A stretch of DNA of 41,279 nucleotides from positions 1 to 41,279 of the forward strand of contig JAGXAO010000006.1 of NCBI GenBank assembly GCA_018971565.1, written 5' to 3'. A program made the position numbers and the translations under genes. This document shows, one piece after another, positions 29,613-40,011 of this stretch (position 1 is the stretch's first letter; each line of letters begins with the position of its first letter). Origin of the DNA: Rhodospirillales bacterium (lineage in GTDB: Bacteria > Pseudomonadota > Alphaproteobacteria > Acetobacterales > Acetobacteraceae). The notes beneath the pieces were generated by a model. It did not search any database and was not told where the DNA came from. It saw only the letters and a program-made list of their open reading frames with translations.

Positions 29613-30431
29613 TTAAGTACGAATCCCGATCAAAAAAATACCTGCCTTATCGGCTATTTCAATCGAATGAAGCCGTTCTGCCAAGATAGTGCCGCCAGCC
29701 TCAAATGCCACACCCCTGAGCCCTGCGTCCAGCACATGGCGTATTGTATCGGGCCCGATAGTCGGCAGGTCCGCCCGCCGGTCTTGTTGAGGCTTGGCGA
29801 TTTTTACAAGCACACCAGCCGGGCCGGGCCGGGCGACTGCCGGAATACGGGAAAGCATCGCATCCGTGCCCTCCACTGTCTCTAGTGCCAGCACAATCCC
29901 CTGCTGCACAACACATGCCTGCCCAATATCGGCGCCACCAGTCACTTTAAGAACACCCATACCGCGCTCGATATCAGCCATCGCTTGTGCGTCCGGCCCC
30001 TGGCGCGTCAGCAACCCATCTGGCGCCAAGGCGTCAGTCAGAATCTCGTGCGCCCCCAATACCTTGAAACCTTCCTCGGAGAGCACACGTACAATCGCCG
30101 CAAGCAGTCCGTCATCCCCCAGAAAGGCCGCCTTGCCAATGCGCGCCAATAATTTCGCGCCTTCCGCATCCGGCCGTAGAGAAAGAAAAGAAGGCCGTTT
30201 GACCGGGCCGATCATCACCAGATCCGTGCAGCCTTGCTCGCGGAAGGCGCGTAGCATTGCGCCCGCGGCGCCGAGGCGGTAAAACCGGTGCGGGTACGTA
30301 ATCAACACCTGCGGTTCGGCGTAACCCTCCAGCCCGGCAATGAACACGCGCCGCCCCGCTGCCTGGGCAGCAGCAGCCACCTGGCCGGGCAGGGCCCCAC
30401 CTCCGGCGATAATCCCGAGCGGGCTCGTCAT
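29613..30431 (-). CDS. lpxI: UDP-2,3-diacylglucosamine pyrophosphatase LpxI (DUF1009)
   Basis: [30 protein letters not shown]...[10 protein letters not shown]...[38 protein letters not shown]; directly downstream of lpxA. ORF extends to 30506. Confidence 0.92.
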   Translation of the reverse strand: MTSPLGIIAGGGALPGQVAAAAQAAGRRVFIAGLEGYAEPQVLITYPHRFYRLGAAGAMLRAFREQGCTDLVMIGPVKRPSFLSLRPDAEGAKLLARIGKAAFLGDDGLLAAIVRVLSEEGFKVLGAHEILTDALAPDGLLTRQGPDAQAMADIERGMGVLKVTGGADIGQACVVQQGIVLALETVEGTDAMLSRIPAVARPGPAGVLVKIAKPQQDRRADLPTIGPDTIRHVLDAGLRGVAFEAGGTILAERLHSIEIADKAGIFLIGIRT

Positions 30432-30517
30432 GCGGCAATATTCATTGGAAACAACACTCTGAACTTGGCTGATACGAGCAATCGAATATTGCCCGGCCCG
30501 CGTCAACCAGGGCGGGT

Positions 30518-31333
30518 TTACGCTTCCTCGCCAGCCACGTTGGCCAGGATGCCGTGTTTGGAAGGTTTGGCAATAAAGGCCAAAATATCGTTCACAAGGG
30601 TGTTGTTTTTGTACATCCCGGCGGCTTGCGCCACGCGTTCAGCAAACACACCGGGGCCGCAAAACAGGAATGTATAGGCCGCGCGAATCTCGGCAATTTC
30701 AGCCTTCTCAAGCCCCCGGCGCTTCAGCCCGATAAGGTTGAGACCCAGCAATTCCGCCCTGGTGCCGAACACCCGGGCATAGGGAATCACGTCGCGCGTT
30801 ACCCCGGTTAAACCGCCAACCATGGCGCCAGCGCCAACGCGCGTGAATTGCAGCAGCGCCGCGTTGCCGCCGATAACCGCGCGGTTGCCTACCTCCACGT
30901 GGCCACCAAGAGCGACATTGTTGGAAATGATCACTCCATCGCCCAGCACACAATCATGCGCCACATGAACGGTGGCCATCAGCAGGCAATCCGCGCCAAT
31001 GCGGGTGATGCCACTGCCAGTAACGGTGCCGCGATGAATGGAGGCATGTTCGCGAATCTGCGTGCGCGGGCCAATCACCGTCTCGGTTTCTTCGCCGTTA
31101 TATTTCAGGTCCTGCGGCTCCAGCCCCACTGTACAGAAGGGAAACAGCTTTACGCCCGCACCCAGCTTCGTACGCCCGGCGATGGCCACATGGGAAACCA
31201 GTTCCACCCCTTCTTCCAGCACAACATCCTTACCCACCGTGCAGAATGGGCCGATTCTCACGCCGTGGGCAATCGTTGCTCCATCTTCAATAATGGCGGT
31301 GGGGTGGATCATATTCTTTACCGTTTCCAGCAT
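30518..31333 (-). CDS. lpxA: UDP-N-acetylglucosamine acyltransferase
   Basis: MIHPTAIIEDGATIAHGVRIGPFCTVGKDV hexapeptide repeats; REHASIHRGTVTGSGITRIGADCLLMATVHVAHDCVLGD. Confidence 0.97.
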   Translation of the reverse strand: MLETVKNMIHPTAIIEDGATIAHGVRIGPFCTVGKDVVLEEGVELVSHVAIAGRTKLGAGVKLFPFCTVGLEPQDLKYNGEETETVIGPRTQIREHASIHRGTVTGSGITRIGADCLLMATVHVAHDCVLGDGVIISNNVALGGHVEVGNRAVIGGNAALLQFTRVGAGAMVGGLTGVTRDVIPYARVFGTRAELLGLNLIGLKRRGLEKAEIAEIRAAYTFLFCGPGVFAERVAQAAGMYKNNTLVNDILAFIAKPSKHGILANVAGEEA

Positions 31334-31438
31334 ATTCTATCCGCTTCAGGTCTGCCCTATGCGCTGTACGCAAGGCGGCAGGCCGGGGCCAATCACATTC
31401 GATTACCGCATGTGTCGCGGCGGGCTGCCGGCGGATGG

Positions 31439-31930
31439 TTAAACCGGCTTCACCTCGTCCATGATCATGGCGGTAATTGTCGCTTCGGCAACGACAGCGC
31501 CGTCGACCCTGGCAGCACAAAGAAAACGCCATATCTGGCCCCGGCGTTTCTCCTTGGTCACGGTAATGCGAAGCTGGTCGCCCGGGGTAACAGGCTTGCG
31601 GAACTTCGCGCCGTCGATGGACATAAAATACACGATAGGTATGCCCGCCTCGGGCCCCAGCGTGGCAATCACGAGCCCTGCCGCTGTCTGCGCCATACTT
31701 TCAATAATCAACACCCCCGGCATCACCGGGTGGCCGGGGAAATGGCCCTGGAAGAATGGCTCGTTCACCGACACGTTCTTAATGCCGACAGCCGAATGAC
31801 TCTTGCGAACTTCCACCAGCCGGTCGACCAGAAGAAAGGGATAGCGGTGCGGGATCATCGACAGAATCTGCTTGATGTCGATCATCGCCACATCCACGGG
31901 CGGAAGATTATTATCCGTCTCGTCACTCAT
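31439..31930 (-). CDS. fabZ: 3-hydroxyacyl-ACP dehydratase FabZ
   Basis: [16 protein letters not shown]...[29 protein letters not shown]-like motif. Confidence 0.97.
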   Translation of the reverse strand: [163 protein letters not shown]

Positions 31931-32988
31931 TCTTTATCGGGTCCCTGTGTCTGTCCCTTGCGCCCTGTTTGGGCGAGTTTGCGCAAGGTTACCACCTCGC
32001 GAAAGAAATTTCTGGCGTTCTGTGCCGGGGCGCCAAGCACTTCCTCGCCCGGCGGCACATCCTGCATCACGCCGGATTGCGCGCCAATACGCGCCTTGTC
32101 CCCGATCTTCAAATGCCCCGCAAGCCCAGCCTGTGCCGCGATCATCACGCCCTGGCCGATTTGAGTGGAGCCGGAGACGCCCGCCTGCGCCACAACCACG
32201 GAAAACGGGCCGATATTCACGTTATGGCCAATCTGCACGAGGTTATCGATATGCACGCCTTGGCCGATAACAGTATCCTGCGCGGAGCCACGGTCTATGG
32301 TGGTGTTGGCGCCAATCTCCACTCCATCGCTTATCAAAACCCGTCCAAGTTGCGGCACGGGCGTGAAGCCGGCTTTTGAAATGGCAAAGCCAAACCCATC
32401 CTGGCCAATGCGCGCACCCGGATAAATCACCACATGGTTGCCCATAATCGCGTGGCTTACCGTTACCTGGGCATGGATACGGCAATTTTTACCAATCACC
32501 ACACCGGGGGCAATATACGTCAACGGCCCGATGGAAGTGCCAGCGCCGATTTCAGCACCTGCGCCGATAACCACCCCGGGGCCGATTTCTGCGCTTGGAT
32601 CAATAATGGCCGAAGGGTCAATCATCGCAGACGGATGCACGCAAGCCACCGGAACTGGAGACGGAAAAAACAAGGCCGAAACCTTTGCCCAGCCCACATA
32701 AGGCTCGGCCATGGCCAGCGCCACACAGCCTTCCGGCAGTTTTTCCACGAAATCCGGGTGCAGGATCACCGCCCCGGCCCTGGTTTCAGCCAGCATCCCG
32801 GCATAGCGCCGGTTATCCAGAAAGCTCACATCGTCCGGCCCGGCTGTTTGCAGAGGCGCTACGCCGGACAATAAACGATCCGGTTGTTCCGCTTCTACAC
32901 CAAGCAGGGTTGCAACCATGCCTATGGAATATGGCCCGGCGCGGCGAAAAAACCGTTCATCCCCGGGCTTGCCAGCATCCACCATCAA
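31927..32988 (-). CDS. lpxD: UDP-3-O-acylglucosamine N-acyltransferase
   Basis: HPSAMIDPSAIIDPSAEIGPGVVIGAGAEIG hexapeptide repeats, GQDGFGFA, IGANTTIDRGSAQDTVIG. Confidence 0.97.
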   Translation of the reverse strand: MMVDAGKPGDERFFRRAGPYSIGMVATLLGVEAEQPDRLLSGVAPLQTAGPDDVSFLDNRRYAGMLAETRAGAVILHPDFVEKLPEGCVALAMAEPYVGWAKVSALFFPSPVPVACVHPSAMIDPSAIIDPSAEIGPGVVIGAGAEIGAGTSIGPLTYIAPGVVIGKNCRIHAQVTVSHAIMGNHVVIYPGARIGQDGFGFAISKAGFTPVPQLGRVLISDGVEIGANTTIDRGSAQDTVIGQGVHIDNLVQIGHNVNIGPFSVVVAQAGVSGSTQIGQGVMIAAQAGLAGHLKIGDKARIGAQSGVMQDVPPGEEVLGAPAQNARNFFREVVTLRKLAQTGRKGQTQGPDKE

Positions 32989-33765
32989 TCAGGGGCCGAC
33001 GCCGCCGCCCTGGTCTTCAGGGGTATCCACCTGCATACCGGGCGTTACCACGCTCGGCGGCACAGTTACGTGCGGCAATAGTTTGTTCAGCTCCGCCACG
33101 GTCTCATCGGTGATGTCAAAAGCCGAAACGTTCAACACCGCTTGTTCGCGGTGCAGCACCAAATTCATGCCATGTGCCTGCGCTTCCTGCCTGACGATTC
33201 CAGCCAGCTCAGCTTCGATCTGCTGCAAAGCCGCTTGCCCGGAGTTCTGAATCGCCTGATTGCGCTCCTGGAATTTAGTCTGAGTCGCGGCAATCTCGTT
33301 CTGTAAATCCTGCTCTTTTTTCTCAAGCGCCGCATCGCTCAACTTGCCACGCTCAGCCATGATAGCCTGCTGCTCAGACTGAATCTTGCCACGAGCAGCC
33401 TGCGCATCTTTGGCCAAAACAGACTGGCGCCTCTGAATTTCGGCCTGCACATCTTGTGCCGCGGTGGATTTCTGCAGCACTTCCGGGACCGAAAGCACAC
33501 CAATAACCGCTGTGGGCGGCGCCGGTTCGGCTGGCAACGGCGGCAGTACTGGCACCTTAAAATCCGCCTCGGATGACCCATTCGCAGCATTTGCCGACGA
33601 AACTTCAGGCCGCGGCCGTGGTGCAACCGCTGGCACACTATGTTGCTGCGCCGTGGGGGGCATGAAATACCCGGGTGAGCCGGAGGCTGACTGGGCATGA
33701 GCCGCCGGTGCGGCCCCGAACATCAACAATGGTAAAACGAGCGTATATCGGGAAAGAGCGGACAC
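32989..33765 (-). CDS. OmpH/Skp-family periplasmic chaperone
   Basis: Signal peptide, coiled-coil (AEIQRRQSVLAKDAQAARGKIQSEQQAIMAERGKLSDAALEKKEQDLQNEIAATQTKFQERNQAIQ); between bamA and lpxD. Confidence 0.88.
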   Translation of the reverse strand: MSALSRYTLVLPLLMFGAAPAAHAQSASGSPGYFMPPTAQQHSVPAVAPRPRPEVSSANAANGSSEADFKVPVLPPLPAEPAPPTAVIGVLSVPEVLQKSTAAQDVQAEIQRRQSVLAKDAQAARGKIQSEQQAIMAERGKLSDAALEKKEQDLQNEIAATQTKFQERNQAIQNSGQAALQQIEAELAGIVRQEAQAHGMNLVLHREQAVLNVSAFDITDETVAELNKLLPHVTVPPSVVTPGMQVDTPEDQGGGVGP

Positions 33766-36237
33766 TTAGAACCTCGTACCAAAAGAGACGCGGAATTGCT
33801 GAATCTGGTCGCCACGTTGCTTGACCACAGGCTGGGCCAGGGAAAGGTTGATCAGACCAAACGGTGTATTCCAGGAAACACCAACACCGGCACCCACGCG
33901 GGGCGCGGAACTGTCGAGCAAGGTGGCCGTACCTATGGTGCTGGCGCCCCAAAGTGAGCCGACATCGACAAAGGCAAAGCCAGAGACACCAAGATCTTTT
34001 GAAACCGGCAGCGGGAAATGCAGCTCTGTGGATTGTGTCCACATATACCGCCCACCGATCTGGCCGCCGCTGCTGGTAAGCGTGCCAGAGCTGTTATAAA
34101 CCGGCTCAACATAGGGCCCAATGCCGCCATCTGCGAAGCCGCGCAGACTATCACCACCAAGGAAGAAGCGGTCTTCAATCTTGTCATGATAGCCGCGCAT
34201 ATCCCGCAGATATCCGGCCGATGCGCCAAACTTTAATACCCAGTCCGGGTTGCCGAATATACGCTCAAGCGGGATGTAATAGGATACATCCGGGCTTATA
34301 CGGATATATTTGGCATTGCCGCCAAGTCCGGCGAGGTCCGTGGTAAAGTCCATCAACAACCCGGAATGCGGGTTTTGGTCATCGTCCAAATAATCAAAAC
34401 TCAGGGTCTGGCTAAGCTGCGAGAGAGAAGATCTGCCGAACTCATTCTGGATATAGATGTTTGTGCTGCTGGCGGAGGGGATATTATAGATATTCCGCTG
34501 GCTAACCGTGTAAGTGAAGGTCTGCCGCACATTCTGGTTGAAACGGTAGCCCAGGCGCACATCCGCGCCGATATTACTTTCGGAATAGGAATAATTCTGG
34601 CTGGTCGCGGTGTAGGAGTTGGTAACCGTACGGAACAGATCCCACCCGGCAATCAGGTTGCGATCCAGAAAATATGGATCGGTCATGCCGAGATTGATCT
34701 GCGTGCCGCGCTGAGCGATCAAGGCATTAATGGAGGCATTAATGCCTGTGCCGAGGAAGTTGTTCTGGCTGAGGCCAGTGTTCAGCAAAGCGCCCAGAGA
34801 GGTGGAGTAGCCGCCACCCAGGGAGAACTGGCCGGTCGCCTCTTCAGTCACCGCCGTATTCATCACCACCTGCTGTGGCGTTGAACCGGGAGATGTGGTG
34901 ATATTTTCAGTTTTGAAGAAGCCCAGATTTTTGATGTTTTCAGTGGATTGGTCGATCTTGCTTTGATTATAGGCGTCACCATCCGCCACGGTCAGTTCAC
35001 GGCGGATCACCTTATCCTCGGTACGGGTATTGCCGGTAATGTCGATCCGCTGAATCCACACGCGCGGGCCGTTCACCACATTCAATACAATGGCAAGCGT
35101 GTGGTCTGATGTATCCGGCGTGACCTGCGGGTTTACCGTGGCGAATGCATAGCCCAGGTCAAGTGCGCGCTTGTTAAGGGCGTCCACGCCCTCCTGCAGG
35201 GCATCGCCATCAAACCAATCGCCCTTGGAAAGCGGCACCAACCCGCGCAGCTCTTTCTCTGGCAGGTTAGGTATACCAGACACGATCTTGAGCGAGCCTA
35301 TCTTGTAGCGCTCACCCTCGTTGACAGTGAAGGTCAGATAAAAGGACTTCCTGTCCGGGCTAAGATTGGCATTGGCGCCAACAACCTGGAAATCGGCATA
35401 GCCTTTGTGAAAATAAAATTTATGCAGCAGATATTCGTCATATTCAATCCGCTGCGGATTATACACATCCGAGCTGGAGAGAAACCGCCACCACGCATTC
35501 TGCCGGCTGGAGACCACCTCGCGCAAAGCCGACTGCGAAAAATGCTGGTTGCCAATAAAAGTTATGCGGCTGATCTTGGTCGCGGCACCTTCATCGCACT
35601 GAAAAACCACGTTCACGCGGTTATCTGGCAGCTTGATGATATTCGCCGTCACCTGGGCGTTGTAATGCCCCTTGGCGGCGTAAGCATCCAGCAGTGCGCG
35701 CCGGTCCGCCTCAGCGGCCTGGGGCGTGTAGACCGAGCGCGGCTTAAGGGCGACCGCCGCCGCGGCATCCTTGTCTGACAGCGCATTGTTGCCTGAAAAC
35801 AGCACCTGATCGACGAGTGGATTCTCAACCACGGCAACATTCAGATTACTGCCATCCCGCGTGATATTCACGCTTTGGAATAAACCCGTGGCATAAAGCG
35901 TCTTTACCGACTGGTTGATCTTCTCCGGATCAAAGGGGTCACCCGGCTGAACCACCATATAGGCAACAACGGTGCTGCTCTCGATGCGCTGGTTACCAGT
36001 GACATTAATGGCAGCAATGGTCCCGCCGCTCTGAATCGCGGAGTCCTGGACGGCCGCGGCAAATGCCGGGGAACCAAGACCGGGGGCCGCAAGCATTGCA
36101 GGCAGCAAGCATACAGATGCCAGAAGGACGGAGCGCGGCTTTAGTAGCAATCGAAATCTCCCAACCAAAATCCCCGATACCCGGGACTTGCCATCTCGCG
36201 GCGTTTGGCACGCGAAAGCCCGCCGGGCAAGGTGCAA
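33766..36237 (-). CDS. bamA: Outer-membrane protein assembly factor BamA
   Basis: POTRA repeats (INVTGNQRIESSTVVAYM), C-terminal barrel (DRFFLGGDSLRGFADGGIGP; GVGVSWNTPFGLINLSLAQP...FRVSFGTRF). Confidence 0.97.
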   Translation of the reverse strand: MHLARRAFACQTPRDGKSRVSGILVGRFRLLLKPRSVLLASVCLLPAMLAAPGLGSPAFAAAVQDSAIQSGGTIAAINVTGNQRIESSTVVAYMVVQPGDPFDPEKINQSVKTLYATGLFQSVNITRDGSNLNVAVVENPLVDQVLFSGNNALSDKDAAAAVALKPRSVYTPQAAEADRRALLDAYAAKGHYNAQVTANIIKLPDNRVNVVFQCDEGAATKISRITFIGNQHFSQSALREVVSSRQNAWWRFLSSSDVYNPQRIEYDEYLLHKFYFHKGYADFQVVGANANLSPDRKSFYLTFTVNEGERYKIGSLKIVSGIPNLPEKELRGLVPLSKGDWFDGDALQEGVDALNKRALDLGYAFATVNPQVTPDTSDHTLAIVLNVVNGPRVWIQRIDITGNTRTEDKVIRRELTVADGDAYNQSKIDQSTENIKNLGFFKTENITTSPGSTPQQVVMNTAVTEEATGQFSLGGGYSTSLGALLNTGLSQNNFLGTGINASINALIAQRGTQINLGMTDPYFLDRNLIAGWDLFRTVTNSYTATSQNYSYSESNIGADVRLGYRFNQNVRQTFTYTVSQRNIYNIPSASSTNIYIQNEFGRSSLSQLSQTLSFDYLDDDQNPHSGLLMDFTTDLAGLGGNAKYIRISPDVSYYIPLERIFGNPDWVLKFGASAGYLRDMRGYHDKIEDRFFLGGDSLRGFADGGIGPYVEPVYNSSGTLTSSGGQIGGRYMWTQSTELHFPLPVSKDLGVSGFAFVDVGSLWGASTIGTATLLDSSAPRVGAGVGVSWNTPFGLINLSLAQPVVKQRGDQIQQFRVSFGTRF

Positions 36238-36260
36238 GCACCGAATGCCGCGGCTTTAGC

Positions 36261-37340
36261 CTAAAGTAAATGCGTGAACCAGGCGACCGCCCCCAGCCTG
36301 GTGAGGTCATTAAAAGTTACCAACATCACCAGAGACAGGATTATCGCCACCCCCACCCGCAACCCTGCCTCCCTGGCCTGCTCCGATACTGGCCGGCGGA
36401 TCAGAAATTCCACAGCATAGAACAGCAGATGCCCCCCATCCAGGATCGGGATGGGAATGAGGTTGACGAGGCCAAGATTGATCGAGAGCAGCGCGATGAG
36501 ATTGATCATCGCCACCACGCCAAGCGCCGCCGCCTGCCCGGATATCTGCGCAATGCCGAGCGGCCCCGCAAGGTCCCGCAGGCCATGATGCTGCACAACC
36601 AAGGCCGACATTCCAGCAAACCAGTCAGAAATCTGCTGGCCTGTTTCCTGGAACGCCGCCGCTACTGCCTGCCCTGGCATCAACCGCTTCAAGCTGGACT
36701 CGGTGCCGACGACACCCAGACGGCCGATCTCCGTGCCATCCATCGTGGCCTTCCCCACCGTTACAGGCAACATCAACTGCTTGCCCGCGCGGGCAATGGT
36801 GAAATCCAGCACCGAATCGGGGTGCGCCACGACGATCTGCTGTAAATCAACGAAATTTTTGATAGGCGAGCTGCCGATGGCGAGCACCCGGTCTCCCGCC
36901 AGGAGATGGGATGCCGCCGCTGGCGAGCCAGGCTGAATCTGGCTCAATACCGGCTGCGTGGTGAGCTGCCCCGCCGTCATGAACAGCCCTGCGTAAACCA
37001 CCACCGCCAGCAGCAGATTGGCAAGCGGCCCGGCCGCAATGATCACCGCTTTTGAACCCAGCGGTGCGGCGCCAAAAGATCCTGGCCTGGAAGAGGTTGA
37101 CCCCTTCTCCTCGCCCCAGCCCTGCATTTTCACGTAGCCGCCAAGCGGAACCGCCGAAACCTGCCACACCGTGCCGGATTTCGCTCTGTATTTGAGTAGT
37201 GCCGGGCCGAAGCCGATTGAGAATGTCTCGACCGTGACGCCCTGGCTGCGCGCGGCAAGATAGTGCCCCAGCTCATGCACAAAAATCAGCAGGCCAATTT
37301 CAAACGTAAAAGCAAGAATCGTACGCAGTAAATCCAGCAT
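36261..37340 (-). CDS. rseP: RIP metalloprotease RseP
   Basis: LLIFVHELGHYLAARSQGVTVETFSIGFGP (HExxH), PDZ domain, NLIPIPILDGGHLLFYAVE. Start MLDLLRTILAF inside ORF to 37439. Confidence 0.96.
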   Translation of the reverse strand: MLDLLRTILAFTFEIGLLIFVHELGHYLAARSQGVTVETFSIGFGPALLKYRAKSGTVWQVSAVPLGGYVKMQGWGEEKGSTSSRPGSFGAAPLGSKAVIIAAGPLANLLLAVVVYAGLFMTAGQLTTQPVLSQIQPGSPAAASHLLAGDRVLAIGSSPIKNFVDLQQIVVAHPDSVLDFTIARAGKQLMLPVTVGKATMDGTEIGRLGVVGTESSLKRLMPGQAVAAAFQETGQQISDWFAGMSALVVQHHGLRDLAGPLGIAQISGQAAALGVVAMINLIALLSINLGLVNLIPIPILDGGHLLFYAVEFLIRRPVSEQAREAGLRVGVAIILSLVMLVTFNDLTRLGAVAWFTHLL

Positions 37341-37341
37341 C

Positions 37342-38508
37342 TCAGGCGGCCTTGGCTTTTGCCAGCGCCTTGGCGGCGGCGTTACGCGCGGCGGTATCTG
37401 TGGCAAGCACGGCGGAGATATCCGGCACTGGCGGCGCACCCAATTCCTGCATTACCGCCTCAACGGTTACAGCAATATCCAGAAAACCAATCTTGCGGTC
37501 CAGAAAAGCAGCCACGGCCACTTCATTGGCCGCGTTCAGCACCGCGGGCGCCCCAGCGCCAGCGGCAAGTGCTTCCCGCGCCAACCGCAGCGCCGGAAAT
37601 CGCATTTCATCCGGCGCATGAAATTCCAGGCACGAAACCTGCGTAAGCTCCAGCCTTGGCGCCAGCGTGGCCACACGGCGCGGCCAGGCCAGGGTGTGAG
37701 CGATAGGTATCCGCATATCCGGCGCGCCAAGCTGGGCCAGCACCGAGCCATCAGCATAGTAAACCATGCCGTGAATAATCGATTGCGGATGCACCAGCAC
37801 CTCGATTTTTTCCGATGGCAACGAAAATAATCTTGCAGCCTCAATAACTTCTAGGCCCTTATTGAACATGGTTGCGCTGTCGATAGAGATTTTCGCGCCC
37901 ATGGACCAAACCGGATGCCGCAATGCCGCCTCGCGGGTGATTCCGCGCATCTCTTCCAGGCTAAGGTTCCAGAATGGCCCGCCGGAAGCGGTAAGCACAA
38001 TTTTGTCCACCTGTTTGGTGTTGCCATCCGCCATCGCCTGAAGAATGGCGTTGTGTTCAGAATCCACGGGCAGCAATGTGGCCCCCGCGGCCTCAACCTC
38101 GCGCAGAAACACGTCGCCCGCGGAAACCAGAGACTCCTTGCAGGCAAAGGCAATGGTGCCGCCCTGGCGCACGGCCGCCAAAGTAGGCTCCAGCCCCACC
38201 GTGCCGGTAATGGCGCACATCGTCCAGTCTACCTTGCGCCCGGCGGCTTCCAGCACGGCGGTGCGCCCGCCAGCAACCTCAAGCCCCGTGCCCGCCAGGG
38301 CTTCACGTAAGCCTGGCAGCAAAGCCTCGTCGGAAATAACGGTTATTTCTGGGCGGAACTGGCGGGCCTGCGCCACCAGCATCGCCACGTTGCGTCCACC
38401 TACCAAAGCGCAAATTTCATAAGATGATGGATTTTCTGCAATCAGATCAAGAGTTTGCGTACCGACGCTACCCGTGGACCCCAGGATTGTCAGCCGCTTT
38501 AACCCCAT
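37342..38508 (-). CDS. dxr: 1-deoxy-D-xylulose 5-phosphate reductoisomerase
   Basis: LTILGSTGSVGTQTLDLI, LLPVDSEHNAILQ, LTASGGPFW, HPVWSMGAKISIDSATMFNKGLEVIEA. Confidence 0.97.
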   Translation of the reverse strand: MGLKRLTILGSTGSVGTQTLDLIAENPSSYEICALVGGRNVAMLVAQARQFRPEITVISDEALLPGLREALAGTGLEVAGGRTAVLEAAGRKVDWTMCAITGTVGLEPTLAAVRQGGTIAFACKESLVSAGDVFLREVEAAGATLLPVDSEHNAILQAMADGNTKQVDKIVLTASGGPFWNLSLEEMRGITREAALRHPVWSMGAKISIDSATMFNKGLEVIEAARLFSLPSEKIEVLVHPQSIIHGMVYYADGSVLAQLGAPDMRIPIAHTLAWPRRVATLAPRLELTQVSCLEFHAPDEMRFPALRLAREALAAGAGAPAVLNAANEVAVAAFLDRKIGFLDIAVTVEAVMQELGAPPVPDISAVLATDTAARNAAAKALAKAKAA

Positions 38509-39419
38509 AATCCCACACCTCCATGCATACTGGCCGCAAGCAGCGCCGCTAAAGGTGCTGCCGTTAAAAATCCATCCAGCCGATCAAATAATCCACCATG
38601 GCCGGGAATCGTCCGGGCAGAATCCTTCACACCCAGTTTGCGCTTGATGGCGCTTTCCAGCAAATCCCCCGCCTGGGCAATAAAACTCAGCATTAATCCC
38701 GCCCCAAATGCGTAGATTGGCGCGCCCAGCGTCACCGCTGCCAACCCCGCGCCGCAAGCTGCACCAAGCACCAAGCCGCCCAGCGCGCCGCTCCAGGTTT
38801 TGCCCGGCGAGATTCGCGGCGCCAGCTTTCGCCCGCCCAACAGCCGCCCAACCGCATAAGCCCCTATATCCGTGCCCCAGATCACCAGAATCAAATAGGC
38901 AGTATCCTCAAGTCCCACGCCGGGCCGCTGACGCAGCCAGATTAAACACACACCGCCCAGACCCGCATAAGGCACACCGGCGGCTGCAAACCGCCCGTAT
39001 GCCAGCCAGGCTACAAATGTCATAAAAACAGTGGCTTGAATTCCAGTGCTTACGCCGTAAACCCAGCTAACCAACCATATCAGCACCAACAGCCCCAACA
39101 GCGGCCAGGCATTGCGCAGCTTTGCAAGCCGCGCCCATTCATGCCCGAGCCCGGCCATCGCCACGCCGATCAGCATTGTCCATGCCAACCCGCCGCGCCA
39201 AAGGCAAAACAAGGCGATTGGCCCAAGCACCAATGCCGAAGCCATGCGTACGCAAAGGTCTGACCAGCGACCGTTTCTAGCTGGCTTGTCAAAACGCTCA
39301 GACAGGGCGGGCACCAAACCTACGCTCCCTGCCCGCATATTCCTCCAGGGCGCTGGCAAAATCGCGCCCGCAGAAATCCGGCCATAGCACCTTTGTGAAC
39401 CAGATTTCGGCATAGGCAA
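38499..39419 (-). CDS. cdsA: Phosphatidate cytidylyltransferase
   Basis: WGTDIGAYAVGRLLGGRKLAPRISPGKTWSGALGG...GDLLESAIKRKLGVKDSARTIPGHGGLFDRLDGF. True start is probably further downstream (about 39314). Confidence 0.95.
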   Translation of the reverse strand: MPMPKSGSQRCYGRISAGAILPAPWRNMRAGSVGLVPALSERFDKPARNGRWSDLCVRMASALVLGPIALFCLWRGGLAWTMLIGVAMAGLGHEWARLAKLRNAWPLLGLLVLIWLVSWVYGVSTGIQATVFMTFVAWLAYGRFAAAGVPYAGLGGVCLIWLRQRPGVGLEDTAYLILVIWGTDIGAYAVGRLLGGRKLAPRISPGKTWSGALGGLVLGAACGAGLAAVTLGAPIYAFGAGLMLSFIAQAGDLLESAIKRKLGVKDSARTIPGHGGLFDRLDGFLTAAPLAALLAASMHGGVGLWG

Positions 39420-40011
39420 GCTGCCATAGCAGGAAATTACTTATGCGTTGCTCACCGGAAGTACGAATCACCAGATCAGGGTCCGGAACCTCCGCCGTAA
39501 ACAGAAAATTAGCAAAATTCTGCTCCGTCAGGTCTTCGGATTTTATGCCGGCCTCGATGGCCCGGCGCGCCGCCGCCACAATTTCAGCGCGGCCGCCATA
39601 GGAAAGGGCCAGCACCAGGGTCAGGCGTTTGTTATTGGCCGTCTTGTGCTCGGCCTCCTCAAGTTCCTGCGCCAGGGCCGGACCAAATCGTTCACGCTCG
39701 CCAATAACCTTCAGCCGCACGCCTTCGGCATCCAACTCGGCAAGCTCTGAGCGCAGATAATGCTTGAGCAGAAAGGTAAGGTCCTGCACCTCCCCCGCCG
39801 GGCGTTGCCAGTTTTCGGAAGAAAAGGCGAACAAGGTGAGGTAGTGCACCCCATGATTAACCGCGGCCTCGATAGCCCGGCGCACAGCCTTCGCCCCCTC
39901 GCGGTGGCCGGCCACACGCGGCAAGCCCCTGGCCGCGGCCCAGCGCCCATTGCCATCCATGATGATGGCAACATGCGATGGTACGGAATGAGAGGTGGCG
40001 TCTGCCATCAA
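39298..40011 (-). CDS. uppS: Undecaprenyl diphosphate synthase
   Basis: VAIIMDGNGRWAAARGLPRVAGHREGAKAVR...TLFAFSSENWQRP...DPDLVIRTSGEQRISNFLLWQLAYAE. Confidence 0.97.
   Translation of the reverse strand: MMADATSHSVPSHVAIIMDGNGRWAAARGLPRVAGHREGAKAVRRAIEAAVNHGVHYLTLFAFSSENWQRPAGEVQDLTFLLKHYLRSELAELDAEGVRLKVIGERERFGPALAQELEEAEHKTANNKRLTLVLALSYGGRAEIVAAARRAIEAGIKSEDLTEQNFANFLFTAEVPDPDLVIRTSGEQRISNFLLWQLAYAEIWFTKVLWPDFCGRDFASALEEYAGRERRFGARPV

Noticed and set aside
30848-32164. 438-aa plus-strand ORF across lpxA/fabZ/lpxD
   Set aside because: Shadow ORF; the minus strand has strongly conserved Lpx/FabZ proteins.
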